Source of the DNA: Algoriphagus boseongensis
GTDB lineage: Bacteria; Bacteroidota; Bacteroidia; Cytophagales; Cyclobacteriaceae
Assembly (NCBI RefSeq): GCF_004362805.1
Contig: NZ_SNYF01000005.1
Span: 372,001-436,000, forward strand
Reading direction: 5' to 3'
DNA length: 64,000 nt
Shown here: positions 38,098-46,526 of the stretch, piece by piece
Position numbering within the stretch: the first letter of the stretch is position 1
How the letters are laid out: every line of letters starts with the position of its first letter
Position numbers and translations under genes: made by a program
The notes under the pieces: model-generated
What the model saw: only the letters and a program-made list of their open reading frames with translations
The model's database searches: none
Told to the model about the DNA's origin: nothing

Positions 38098-38861
38098 CAG
38101 GACAAAGTTAACTCCAAGCCGTCATAGGCAAGTTGAATTCCCTCTGGCAATTCTTTAGTCACTTGATCATGAAGACCAAGTTTGTGAGAAATATGGGTGA
38201 AATATGTTCGGGTTGCTCCGATTTTTTGAGCCTCAAAAATCGCCTCATCCATGGTGAAATGAGAGATATGATGCTCCTTTTGCAAGGCATTCAAAACTAA
38301 AATTTCACTTCCCTCCAATAATTTATAAGATTCATCTGGAATGAAGTTAGCGTCTGTGATATAGGAAAAATCACCGATTCTAAATCCCAAAACGGGGAGC
38401 TTGTAATGATAAACTGGAATAGGAATAATGGAAACCCCGTTGATGTGAAAAGGATTCTCATCGATTTCTACACAGGAGATTTGAGGGACTCCGGGGTATT
38501 TTTTATCGCTGAAAACATAAGAAAATTCCTTCTGGATTTGTTGGATCACAGGTTTTCTAGCAAAAATCGGCATGTCCTTTTGCTGACGAAAATTGAAAGG
38601 CCGAATGTCATCCAGACCTGCCGTATGGTCTTTGTGCTCGTGGGTGAAAAGAATTCCATCCAGTGTTTTTACTCCCGAACGAAGCATTTGCATGCGGAAG
38701 TCTGGCCCGGTATCCACCACCAGAGAAACCCCGTCTACTTCAATATGAATGGATGTCCGGAATCTTTTGTCTCTGAAATCCAAGGAAAGACAAACTTCAC
38801 AATCGCATCCGATTACCGGGACACCCTGGGAGGTTCCTGTGCCTAGAAATGTGACTTTCAA
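38097..38861 (-). CDS. MBL-fold metallo-hydrolase, PhnP-like
   Basis: A 254-residue hydrolase. The N-terminal LGTGTSQGVPVIGCDCEVC is typical of PhnP-like phosphodiesterases, where a cysteine cluster binds structural zinc. Active-site metal ligands are in FTHEHKDHTAGLDD, and the later ITDANFIPDES and FTHISHKLG supply further ligands. PhnP itself cleaves cyclic ribose phosphates, but no phn genes are present, so the substrate is open. The only start available is a TTG whose codon overlaps the previous stop (TTGA), implying strict coupling to the 92-residue protein upstream. Confidence 0.87.
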   Translation of the reverse strand: MKVTFLGTGTSQGVPVIGCDCEVCLSLDFRDKRFRTSIHIEVDGVSLVVDTGPDFRMQMLRSGVKTLDGILFTHEHKDHTAGLDDIRPFNFRQQKDMPIFARKPVIQQIQKEFSYVFSDKKYPGVPQISCVEIDENPFHINGVSIIPIPVYHYKLPVLGFRIGDFSYITDANFIPDESYKLLEGSEILVLNALQKEHHISHFTMDEAIFEAQKIGATRTYFTHISHKLGLHDQVTKELPEGIQLAYDGLELTLS

Positions 38862-39136
38862 AATTTTAAATTGGTTTGTCTGAGCTCAGTTAGAAAATCT
38901 TGGTTGGATTTGTCCTTAAACTCCTGTGGATCAAGATTCAATTCGCTAAGAATGTCAATTAATGCATTGATTTTTCCTTCTAAAGGAAAGTATTTATTGA
39001 CTATGACGATTTTGGTGTCTTTGAGTACACAATAGCCAGACTTGAAATTTCCTTTTTCGTAGCGCAAGATGTATTCCGAAGCTGCGAAGAGGTTTTCGAG
39101 TTTGTCCAAAAAATGCTTGGTGTACTTGACGGCCAT
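38858..39136 (-). CDS. Conserved small protein, function unknown
   Basis: A 92-residue soluble protein that I do not recognise beyond its likely conservation in Bacteroidota. It begins VKYTKHFLDKLENLFAASEY and continues with a beta-rich stretch (GYCVLKDTKIVIVNKYFPLE) and a helical end. No catalytic motif is visible. It starts 1 base after the stop of the stand-alone receiver gene (ATG at 39134-39136) and overlaps the MBL hydrolase by 4 bases, so it is embedded in a tightly coupled operon. Confidence 0.75.
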   Translation of the reverse strand: MAVKYTKHFLDKLENLFAASEYILRYEKGNFKSGYCVLKDTKIVIVNKYFPLEGKINALIDILSELNLDPQEFKDKSNQDFLTELRQTNLKF

Positions 39137-39137
39137 A

Positions 39138-39512
39138 TTAACTCAAATGCTTTTTTACAGTCGCCAACACTTTGTCATAGTCCAGAGGCTTTTGGATGAA
39201 ATCATCAAAGCCGAACTTTCTGAATTCTTCAGGAGAAAAATTATTCAGGTTTCCGCTGATGGCAATGATGGGAAGCTTGCTCTTTACGGGGTCTGCGAGC
39301 GCTCTGATTTGCTTGGTACATTCCAATCCGTCCATGACCGGCATGGTGATGTCCATCAGGATCAGGTCAAAATCTTCCTTTTCCAATAGGTCCAAAACCA
39401 GTTTGCCATTTCGGGCTGCTTTCATTTCAAAATTGTCAAAAGCTAGGACGTTTTTCGTCAAATTAATGATGATGGAACTGTCTTCTCCGACCAAAATTTT
39501 CTTGTTGCTCAT
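39138..39512 (-). CDS. Single-domain response regulator (CheY-like)
   Basis: A 124-residue stand-alone receiver. The phospho-accepting aspartate is in DLILMDITMPVMDG, with acidic residues in ILVGEDSS, a switch serine in IIAISGN and the lysine in FIQKPLDY. There is no output domain, so it acts by protein contacts or as a relay element. It overlaps the preceding REC-HPt gene by 4 bases (ATGA), suggesting joint stoichiometry with that protein. Confidence 0.9.
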   Translation of the reverse strand: MSNKKILVGEDSSIIINLTKNVLAFDNFEMKAARNGKLVLDLLEKEDFDLILMDITMPVMDGLECTKQIRALADPVKSKLPIIAISGNLNNFSPEEFRKFGFDDFIQKPLDYDKVLATVKKHLS

Positions 39513-40249
39513 GGTTCAAAAATAGTTTCTAGATTCAAAAATCCTTTAAATTCTTTGATTTCATTTTTCAGGGTAGAGATTAGTTCTTCCCAGTTTTCCA
39601 TTTGATTAGTTCTCAGAGCTTCCTCAACTTTTTGAGAGGCCTGATAAATCCGTTGAGCTCCCAGGGTGCCTGAATTACCTTTCAAACTGTGGATATTTTC
39701 CAAAAGCGCAAGGTCAAATTGCTCATTTTCTAAGAACTTTTCTGTTATGGAACATTCATTCAGAAATTCTTCAAACACACTTTTTATAGTCGCTTGGGAA
39801 TTATACTTAAAGAGTTGCTGCAAGATGTTTTTATCCAAAATGGCAGAAGGATTTTCTCCTGTTTCTTCGATCACATTCTCTTTTTTGATCTGAAGGACAC
39901 TTTGGATGGTATTAAGAAATTCCCTTGGTCGAATAGGCTTGATTATAAATTCATCGAATCCTTCAGAAAGAAAGGCCGATCGTTCGTCTTCTTCTGCAAA
40001 GGCAGTTACTGCAATGATAGGACATTGATGGCCCGGATTCATCCTGATTTTTTTCATTGCGGTGATTCCGTCCATCTGCGGCATTTGAATATCCATTAAG
40101 ATCAGATCAAAGGCTTTGCTTTGTGCCAAAGTCAAGGCTTCCCTTCCGTTTTTTGCAGATTCAAAGGAATAGATTTGCCCCAAGAGATTCTCGAAAAGCT
40201 TCCTGTTCAGGTCATTATCATCTACGATCAGTATCTTTTTGCTTTTCAT
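39509..40249 (-). CDS. Receiver-HPt phosphorelay protein
   Basis: A 246-residue protein with an N-terminal receiver (phospho-accepting aspartate in DLILMDIQMPQMDG, lysine in FIIKPIRP) and a C-terminal HPt domain whose histidine is in IHSLKGNSGTLGA. It can accept phosphate and pass it on, so it is a relay intermediate without kinase or DNA-binding domain. It heads the minus-strand run to 36517 and is divergent from miaA, with 43 bases between starts. The hybrid kinase at 10577-13510 is a formal candidate donor. Confidence 0.9.
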   Translation of the reverse strand: MKSKKILIVDDNDLNRKLFENLLGQIYSFESAKNGREALTLAQSKAFDLILMDIQMPQMDGITAMKKIRMNPGHQCPIIAVTAFAEEDERSAFLSEGFDEFIIKPIRPREFLNTIQSVLQIKKENVIEETGENPSAILDKNILQQLFKYNSQATIKSVFEEFLNECSITEKFLENEQFDLALLENIHSLKGNSGTLGAQRIYQASQKVEEALRTNQMENWEELISTLKNEIKEFKGFLNLETIFEP

Positions 40250-40292
40250 GGCTTAAGTATGGATTTTTGACGGGAGCAAAACAGGATTCAAC

Positions 40293-41201
40293 TTGCCGGA
40301 CAAAAAATTCCTTATTCTAGTAGTCGGCCCAACCGCAGTGGGAAAAACCGATCTCTGTATAAAACTAGCCAAAAAATTCAATACGGAAATTATTTCCTGT
40401 GACAGCCGGCAGTTTTACAGGGAAATGAATTTGGGGACGGCAAAACCTAGCAGCCAAGAACTTGCTGAGGTGAAACATCACTTGGTCAATTCTCTTTCTA
40501 TTCAGGATGATTATGACGTGAAACGATTTGAGCAGGAGGCTTTGGGAATTCTGGATAAGCTTTTTTCCAAGAAAAATGTAGTCATCATGACTGGTGGTTC
40601 AGGGCTTTTTGCTGATGCCGTTACTGAAGGGTTGGATGATATGCCTGATTTAGCTCCTGAAGTCAGAGAACTTGTGATCAAGGAATACCAAGAAAAGGGT
40701 TTGGAATGGCTGCAACAAGAAGTTGAAAAAGGTGACCCGGAATATTTTGCTCAAGTTGATCGGCAAAATCCTCAAAGACTTATGAGGGCTTTGGAAATCC
40801 TCCGAGGTACAGAAAAGAAGTTTAGTAGCTTTCGAGTAAAAAGGAAGGTAGAAAGACCCTTTACCACATTAAAAATCGGTTTGGATCGAGATAGGGAGGA
40901 ACTTTATTCACGAATTGATCAGCGAATGGACCAAATGATTGCGCAAGGCCTTTTCGAGGAAGCCGAAAGTCTATTTGAGTATAGAGTGTTCAATGCCCTA
41001 CAAACTGTCGGATACACTGAAATTTTTGGCTACTTGGAAGGAAATTATGATCGAGATGAAGCCATCAGGCTTTTAAAAAGAAATAGCCGGCGCTATGCAA
41101 AACGCCAGCTAACTTGGTTTAGAAGAGATGAGCAAATTCAATGGTTTCATCCGGAACAAACCGAAGAAATCATCCAGTGGGTTGCTACTCAAATCGGCTG
41201 A
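40293..41201 (+). CDS. miaA: tRNA dimethylallyltransferase
   Basis: A 302-residue enzyme that prenylates adenosine 37 of tRNAs reading codons that begin with U. The P-loop GPTAVGKTD is followed by ISCDSRQFYREMNLGTAKP and, later, the family motif FNALQTVGYTEIFGYL. No in-frame ATG exists between an upstream stop codon and the P-loop, so translation should start at the TTG at 40293, which gives a normal N-terminus (PDKKFLILVVGPTAVGKT). The 3' end overlaps the convergent small membrane protein by 13 bases. Confidence 0.95.
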   Translation: MPDKKFLILVVGPTAVGKTDLCIKLAKKFNTEIISCDSRQFYREMNLGTAKPSSQELAEVKHHLVNSLSIQDDYDVKRFEQEALGILDKLFSKKNVVIMTGGSGLFADAVTEGLDDMPDLAPEVRELVIKEYQEKGLEWLQQEVEKGDPEYFAQVDRQNPQRLMRALEILRGTEKKFSSFRVKRKVERPFTTLKIGLDRDREELYSRIDQRMDQMIAQGLFEEAESLFEYRVFNALQTVGYTEIFGYLEGNYDRDEAIRLLKRNSRRYAKRQLTWFRRDEQIQWFHPEQTEEIIQWVATQIG

Positions 41202-41524
41202 TATCCGCTCAGTTTTGCTACCCAGTTGTAAGGAGCTTTTTTGATCAGTTGGTTAAACTGTAGGCGGTTGACCCTGATTTCTCTGATCAATTCAAGACTT
41301 TTAGATGAAACCTTTGCAGTTCCGTTTTCTTTTTTCCATTGCTCCATGACCATGTCAGGGTCTGCAATTTGACCCAAGACCAAGCCTAATTCCGGGTGTT
41401 CAAGAGCCAGTTTGGAGAAAAGCTCTTTCTGCAAATTCAATTTACGCTGCATGGTGGTTTTTACCGTGAGGAAAAACAACATGCAAGCACCCGCCATGGT
41501 CAGGAAAAGTGGAATATATCCCAT
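41189..41524 (-). CDS. Small single-pass membrane protein, function unknown
   Basis: A 111-residue protein with one N-terminal transmembrane segment (PLFLTMAGACMLFFLTV) and a cytoplasmic, mostly helical tail ending near NWVAKLSGYQPI. I do not recognise a characterised family. It starts 1 base after the stop of pfkA, on the same strand, and so is probably co-transcribed with it, while its 3' end overlaps miaA by 13 bases. Confidence 0.75.
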   Translation of the reverse strand: MGYIPLFLTMAGACMLFFLTVKTTMQRKLNLQKELFSKLALEHPELGLVLGQIADPDMVMEQWKKENGTAKVSSKSLELIREIRVNRLQFNQLIKKAPYNWVAKLSGYQPI

Positions 41525-41525
41525 A

Positions 41526-42500
41526 TCAAATACTCAAAATGTCTATTAGTTTCAAATGATCCTGGATCAGTGGCTTTGGCTTGCCTATACAATCCCCAAA
41601 TGAAGTGTACACCACTTGTTGATTCATGACTCCAGCCATGCAATTGGTTTTTCCATCCAGAAGTCCCTCAACTGCCGCCATTCCGCATCTACTGGCTAAA
41701 ACACGATCACGGGCAGTAGGGTTTCCCCCACGCTGAATATGTCCTAAGGTAGTTACTTTAAATTCCTTATTTGGATCCTTGATCTGGGACTTTACCTGTT
41801 TCATGATTTCATCGGCATTGCCCAAATCGTCACCTTCTGCAACTACGATGATGCTGGAGGTCTTGGATTTTCTCAGATTTTTCAAGGATTTCACCACCTG
41901 CTTCAGGTCTGTTTTGGTTTCCGGAACCATCACAAATTCGGCCCCGCCTCCAATGCCAGATTCCACTGCTATAAATCCTGCATCTCTTCCCATCACTTCG
42001 ATAAAGAAAATTCGATCATGGGCAGCTGCTGTGTCCCGGATTTTATCGATTGCATCTAAAGCCGTATTTACAGCAGTATCAAACCCAATAGTATAATCAG
42101 TCCCGTAGATATCATTGTCGATAGTCCCTGGACAGCCGACTGTTGGGATTCCATATTCCTCGAAAAACAACTTGGCTCCGGTGAATGTACCGTCTCCACC
42201 AATTGCCACTAGTCCTTCAATGCCCAGCTCTTTTAGATTTTCATAGGCTTTTTTCCGTCCTTCTGGAGTTCGGAATTCCTCTGAGCGGGCAGACTTTAAC
42301 ATAGTGCCACCCCTCTGGACAATATTACTTACAGAATGGGAATAAAGTCGCTTGATGTCACCTTCAATCATACCTTCGTATCCACGATAGATTCCGTAAA
42401 CTTCAAGTCCCTTATAAATCCCTGTTCTAACCGCAGCGCGAATACAAGCATTCATTCCCGGGGCATCACCTCCAGAGGTGAAAACCGCAATTTTTTTCAT
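41526..42500 (-). CDS. pfkA: ATP-dependent 6-phosphofructokinase
   Basis: A 324-residue glycolytic kinase, similar in length to E. coli PfkA (320). Conserved elements are FTSGGDAPGMNACIRA, AIGGDGTFTGA and CPGTIDNDIYGTDYTIG. The GGDGT sequence, not GGDDT, favours ATP over pyrophosphate as donor. VTTLGHIQRGGNPTARDR binds substrate and effector. It leads the two-gene unit with the small membrane protein. Confidence 0.96.
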   Translation of the reverse strand: MKKIAVFTSGGDAPGMNACIRAAVRTGIYKGLEVYGIYRGYEGMIEGDIKRLYSHSVSNIVQRGGTMLKSARSEEFRTPEGRKKAYENLKELGIEGLVAIGGDGTFTGAKLFFEEYGIPTVGCPGTIDNDIYGTDYTIGFDTAVNTALDAIDKIRDTAAAHDRIFFIEVMGRDAGFIAVESGIGGGAEFVMVPETKTDLKQVVKSLKNLRKSKTSSIIVVAEGDDLGNADEIMKQVKSQIKDPNKEFKVTTLGHIQRGGNPTARDRVLASRCGMAAVEGLLDGKTNCMAGVMNQQVVYTSFGDCIGKPKPLIQDHLKLIDILSI

Positions 42501-42648
42501 GGTTTAGGTTTTAAGCGCCCCAAAAATAGAGATTATAGCCTGAATACCTCAAGTAAATGCCAATTTGAATTTGAAAATAAATCGCCCATTTTAGAGGGTT
42601 GACTATTTACTAATTAAGTTCCTGACAGGCTTTTTGTTTACCAATAGC

Positions 42649-43536
42649 ATGAATTTAAAAACCAACCCTTTCTCGATAGGAAACCTGCCCATAGGATTGG
42701 GATGTATGTCTCTTCCTGAAAATTATCTAGAAGCAGAAAAGGTCCTTTCACAGGCTTTAGAATGTGGTTTGACCTATTTCGATACTGCAGATTTATACCA
42801 AAAGGGGAAGAATGAAGAGAATTTGGGAAAGTTTCTGAAAGGGAAAAGGGATCGGTTAAAACTTGCAAGTAAAGTAGGTAATCAATTGCTCCCCGGAGGA
42901 AATTCCTGGACTTGGAATCCTTCAAAGGCATATATACTACAAGCTATCGATCAAACGCTAAAAAGACTTCAAACTGATTACCTAGACTTGTATCAATTGC
43001 ATGGAGGGACTCTGGATGATCCTTGGGAAGAAAGTTGGGAGGCTTTTGAGCTTTTAAAAACTCAAGGCAAAATCCTGGAATTTGGCATTTCCTCGATCCG
43101 TCCAAATGTGATCCGAAAAGTGATGAGCATGAATCCTCTAGCCACGATTATGATGCAATATTCTCCTTTGGACAGAAGACCTGAGGAAAGCGTTTTTCCT
43201 CTTTTGGAAAATACGTCAACCCGAGTGCTGGTTCGTGGAGGCTTGGCAAAAGGAATTTTAATTGATAAGCCAATTCAGGGCTTTTTGGATTTCAATGCAG
43301 AAGAGGTAGGAAAAATTAAGCTCGCAATTCAATCCACCGGCTATCCTCCAGAAAGTGTTTTGATTAAGTATGCTTTGACTCCAAAGGCAGTGGGAGGGAT
43401 GATTATTGGGGCGAGTTCTTCAAAGCAGATTCTGAAAATGGTGAAAGAGTATGAAGAAAGTCTAAACATCCCCGATCAGGTAATCCAAAAACTAAAAGAA
43501 GAATTTCCTGCAAACCTCTATCAAGACCATCGATAA
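42649..43536 (+). CDS. Aldo/keto reductase
   Basis: A 295-residue NADPH-dependent oxidoreductase of the (beta/alpha)8 AKR superfamily. The tetrad residues can be placed: D and Y in YFDTADLYQKGKNE, K in LASKVGNQ, and H in YQLHGGTLDD. The C-terminal cofactor-binding part carries GMIIGASSSKQI. It resembles the YdhF/general stress-type AKRs. ATG at 42649 is chosen over a TTG five codons upstream. It stands alone between pfkA (divergent) and the acylase gene. Confidence 0.9.
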   Translation: MNLKTNPFSIGNLPIGLGCMSLPENYLEAEKVLSQALECGLTYFDTADLYQKGKNEENLGKFLKGKRDRLKLASKVGNQLLPGGNSWTWNPSKAYILQAIDQTLKRLQTDYLDLYQLHGGTLDDPWEESWEAFELLKTQGKILEFGISSIRPNVIRKVMSMNPLATIMMQYSPLDRRPEESVFPLLENTSTRVLVRGGLAKGILIDKPIQGFLDFNAEEVGKIKLAIQSTGYPPESVLIKYALTPKAVGGMIIGASSSKQILKMVKEYEESLNIPDQVIQKLKEEFPANLYQDHR

Positions 43537-43598
43537 GATTTCATTGCAAAGAATTTTAAAAATTGCTTTACTTTCCATCTTCACCCATCGACTGAACC

Positions 43599-45764
43599 AT
43601 GTTTTCTAGAATTTTACTTGCATTTCTTGTAGTCGGCTTTTTCTCTTGCAAGCCTTCTGAATCCGATCCGGAAGTTTCCAAGTGGGAAGCTCAGGCTGAA
43701 AATGTAGAGATCATCCGTGATGATTTTGGAGTTCCTCATATTTATGGAAAAACCGATGCAGATGCGGTTTTTGGGCTCTTGTATGCGCAATGCGAGGATG
43801 ACTTTAGAAGAGTGGAGCGCAATTACATCTGGGCAATCGGTCGATTGGCCGAATTGGAAGGGGAGAGCGCCATCTATTCCGACGTGCGAGCAAATCTCTA
43901 CATGACGGAGGAAGAGGCCAAGCAGGCCTATGAGAAAGCCCCAGATTGGCTGAAAGAACTCTGTGTGGCCTTTGCTGATGGAGTGAATTATTACTTGCAT
44001 ACTCATCCTGAGGTTACTCCCCAGGTGATCACGAAATATGAACCTTGGATGCCGATGTTCTTTTTTGAAGGATCTATTGGCGGAGATATAGAACGGATTT
44101 CTACTGAGCGTCTGAAGGCTTTTTATGAGCAGGAAAGCGCAGTGGCTTTTTGGGATCAGGGAAAATTTAATGCTCAGTTTTTGGAAGAGCCTCAAGGCTC
44201 CAATGGAATTGCCATCGCTCCCGAACTTTCTGAATCAGGAAATGCCATGTTGCTGATCAACCCGCATACTTCTTTCTATTTTCGTCCGGAAGTTCATGTG
44301 GTTTCTGAAGAAGGCTTGAATGCTTACGGGGCAGTGACTTGGGGGCAGTTCTTTGTTTACCAAGGATTCAATGAAAAGACCGGCTGGATTCATACATCCA
44401 CATTTGTGGATTTTATCGATGAGTTTGAAGAAGAAATTCTGGAAGAAGACGGAATGCTTTTGTACAACTATGGAGGTGAAAAGCGGGAGGTGAAAAGTCA
44501 GGAAATCACCTTGAAATATAAGGAAGGAGAGGAGTTGAGAAGTAAATCTTTCACTATTTACCGAACCCATCACGGACCTATCACTCACAAGGGTGAAAAC
44601 GGTTGGGTAGCTACCAAAATCAACTGGGATCCGGTAAATGCGCTAACTCAAAGCTATACCCGAACCAAGCTGAACAACTACGCGGAGTTTAAAGAAATGA
44701 TGAATATCCGCACCAATTCCTCCAATAACACGGTTTTTGCAGATGCAGAGGGAAATATTGCCTACTTCCACGGAAACTTTATCCCCAAGCGAAATCCGGA
44801 ATTTGACTTTTCCAGACCTGTGGATGGAAGTAATCCGGCTACCGATTGGAAAGGATTGCACACCGTAGACGAGAGCATTTTGATCCTAAATCCTCAAAAC
44901 GGATGGATTCAAAATTGCAATTCTACACCATTTACTGCCGCGGCGGAATTCAGTCCAAAGGCTGAAAATTATCCGAACTACATGGCTCCGGATCAGGAAA
45001 ATTTCCGGGGAATCCATGCGGTCAAAGTCTTGAGTGAGGTGAAGAAACTTAACTTGGATAGCTTCCTTGCATTGGCCCATGATTCCTATTTGCCAGCATT
45101 CCAATACTTGATTCCTGAACTTTCTTCTGCATTTCTACAGGCTGGAAAAGGAAAGGAAAATCTAAAAGAAGCGGTGGATCTTTTGGCTTCTTGGGATTAC
45201 AGAACGGGTTTGAACTCAGTTCCTATGTCTTTGGCGCATTTCTATGGAGAAAATTACCAGAGAAAATTCAGAAGCCTGAGCAGATTTATCAATCCTTCTG
45301 ATGCAAAAGCCCCAGAGGCCAAAGCAATCTTAGAGGTATTGGAAGAGACCATCGCGCAGATGGATGCTGACTTTGGAACCTGGAAAACTCCTTGGGGAGA
45401 GATCAATAGATTCCAAAGACTCAGCGGAGATATAGACCTGAAATACGATGACAACCAGCCCTACATTCCTGTAGGCTATGCTTCCGGCAACTGGGGAGCT
45501 TTGGCGGCTTATGGAGCTAGAACCTTCGAAGGAACCAAAAGACTCTATGGCTACCGAGGAAATAGCTTTGTGGCAGTCGTAGAGTTTGGAGAAAAGGTAA
45601 AAGCCAAAACCATTTTAGCCGGTGGGCAAAATTCCGATCCAAATTCCCCTCACTTCTTCGATCAGGCCCAGCGCTATGCAGATACCAACTTCAAAGAAGC
45701 TGCTTTTTATAGAGAAGATGTGGAGAAAAGAGCGGAGGAGAGGTATCAGCCTGGGAAGAGGTGA
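43599..45764 (+). CDS. Penicillin-acylase-family lipoprotein (Ntn hydrolase)
   Basis: A 721-residue lipoprotein (lipobox VGFFSC, cysteine 17) of the penicillin/aculeacin/acyl-homoserine-lactone acylase family. These precursors self-cleave between Gly and Ser; here the nucleophile would be S201 in EPQGSNGIAIAP, giving an alpha chain of about 180 and a beta chain of about 520 residues. The beta chain has NPHTSFYFRPEVH and FADAEGNIAYFHGNF, the usual oxyanion-hole and asparagine regions. Substrates in this family range from antibiotics to quorum signals and cannot be told from sequence alone. Confidence 0.9.
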   Translation: MFSRILLAFLVVGFFSCKPSESDPEVSKWEAQAENVEIIRDDFGVPHIYGKTDADAVFGLLYAQCEDDFRRVERNYIWAIGRLAELEGESAIYSDVRANLYMTEEEAKQAYEKAPDWLKELCVAFADGVNYYLHTHPEVTPQVITKYEPWMPMFFFEGSIGGDIERISTERLKAFYEQESAVAFWDQGKFNAQFLEEPQGSNGIAIAPELSESGNAMLLINPHTSFYFRPEVHVVSEEGLNAYGAVTWGQFFVYQGFNEKTGWIHTSTFVDFIDEFEEEILEEDGMLLYNYGGEKREVKSQEITLKYKEGEELRSKSFTIYRTHHGPITHKGENGWVATKINWDPVNALTQSYTRTKLNNYAEFKEMMNIRTNSSNNTVFADAEGNIAYFHGNFIPKRNPEFDFSRPVDGSNPATDWKGLHTVDESILILNPQNGWIQNCNSTPFTAAAEFSPKAENYPNYMAPDQENFRGIHAVKVLSEVKKLNLDSFLALAHDSYLPAFQYLIPELSSAFLQAGKGKENLKEAVDLLASWDYRTGLNSVPMSLAHFYGENYQRKFRSLSRFINPSDAKAPEAKAILEVLEETIAQMDADFGTWKTPWGEINRFQRLSGDIDLKYDDNQPYIPVGYASGNWGALAAYGARTFEGTKRLYGYRGNSFVAVVEFGEKVKAKTILAGGQNSDPNSPHFFDQAQRYADTNFKEAAFYREDVEKRAEERYQPGKR

Positions 45765-45807
45765 ATTGGGAATTTTGAATTAAGAATTAGGAGTTAGATA
45801 AAGTCCT

Positions 45808-46221
45808 TTGAAAAATTTTATTTGTTGTCTATCTGTAATCCTCATAATTATTGGATTGAATTCTTGCAAAAGAGTGTCAGATAATGTGGAATTGGAGATA
45901 TTAAAAAATGATACAGTTTCAATAAATGAAGATGTATTAGTTAGAATCTATACATCCGAAAAGAATTGGAAGATAGTTAAGGCTTATTTTGATTGCAATA
46001 TCTCTTTTGATCAAGAAAAAGTTGACGAATCAAAGGAATCAATTGAAGGTTGTCAAAAGGAACTATTTGTTTTAAATGATACAATTTTGATTCAATTTAA
46101 TCCTACCAAAACAGGGTTAAATAATTTCGGAGAAATCAAGGCTTTGGTTAAGAATACAGAGAATGAATTCAAAATATTGAAATCTGACTTTAGCTATTTT
46201 GTTTCTAAGAAAATTGATTAA
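45808..46221 (+). CDS. Orphan low-G+C lipoprotein, function unknown
   Basis: A 137-residue putative lipoprotein with a clear signal peptide (CCLSVILIIIGLNSC, cysteine 20). The mature part is rich in lysine, asparagine and isoleucine. The only start in frame is a TTG at 45808; a purine-rich stretch TAGGAG lies about 15 bases before it. Base use is visibly richer in A and T than in the flanking acylase and sucC genes, and it sits beside repeats and a tRNA, so recent acquisition is possible. No family recognised. Confidence 0.6.
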   Translation: MKNFICCLSVILIIIGLNSCKRVSDNVELEILKNDTVSINEDVLVRIYTSEKNWKIVKAYFDCNISFDQEKVDESKESIEGCQKELFVLNDTILIQFNPTKTGLNNFGEIKALVKNTENEFKILKSDFSYFVSKKID

Positions 46222-46295
46222 AAAATTGAGATACTGTGATGATGTTATTCTAAGGTTGAATGTCTAAGAGGATACTTAATATCAAATTGGTACAA

Positions 46296-46400
46296 ATCCC
46301 CCTAACCCCCTTTTAAAAAAGGGGGAGTTTGGCACGAATACCATTTGAGTTTCTTTTTGTTTTCCTGCGTTTCCCTTTCTCTGCGGCTCTTCGTCTTTGC
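46296..46400. repeat. Dispersed intergenic repeat with G/C-run palindrome
   Basis: CCCCCTTTTAAAAAAGGGGG (46306-46325) is a near-perfect palindrome inside the longer string that starts CCCCCTAACCCCC. It is followed by a second element rich in TTTGCG/CTTCG (about 46371-46400). From general knowledge, very similar strings recur between genes in many Bacteroidota and Cyanobacteria genomes. Copy number here cannot be counted from one window. Confidence 0.5.
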
Positions 46401-46410
46401 GAGAATACAT

Positions 46411-46440
46411 AAAAAAAGCCCAGACTTTCGTCTGAGCTTT
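46411..46440 (-). terminator. Terminator of tRNA-Arg
   Basis: Minus-strand stem AAAGCTCAGAC / GTCTGGGCTTT (46415-46440, one mismatch) with a GAAA loop, followed by a T-run. It ends immediately beyond the tRNA 3' end. Confidence 0.85.
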
Positions 46441-46441
46441 G

Positions 46442-46515
46442 TACACTCGGAAGGATTCGAACCCTCAACCCTCGGAGCCGAAATCCGATATTCTATCCAG
46501 TTGAACTACGAGTGC
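46442..46515 (-). tRNA. tRNA-Arg(UCG)
   Basis: A complete 74-nt cloverleaf. The acceptor stem pairs GCACTCG with CGAGTGT, with discriminator A and no encoded CCA. The D-arm is GTTC...GAAT. The anticodon stem TCGGA/TCCGA encloses TTTCGGC, giving anticodon UCG (arginine, CGN codons). The T-arm GAGGG/CCTTC encloses TTCGAAT. It lies 11 bases downstream of the sucC stop codon on the same strand and may be read with it. Confidence 0.95.
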
Positions 46516-46526
46516 CTGTTTTTATC

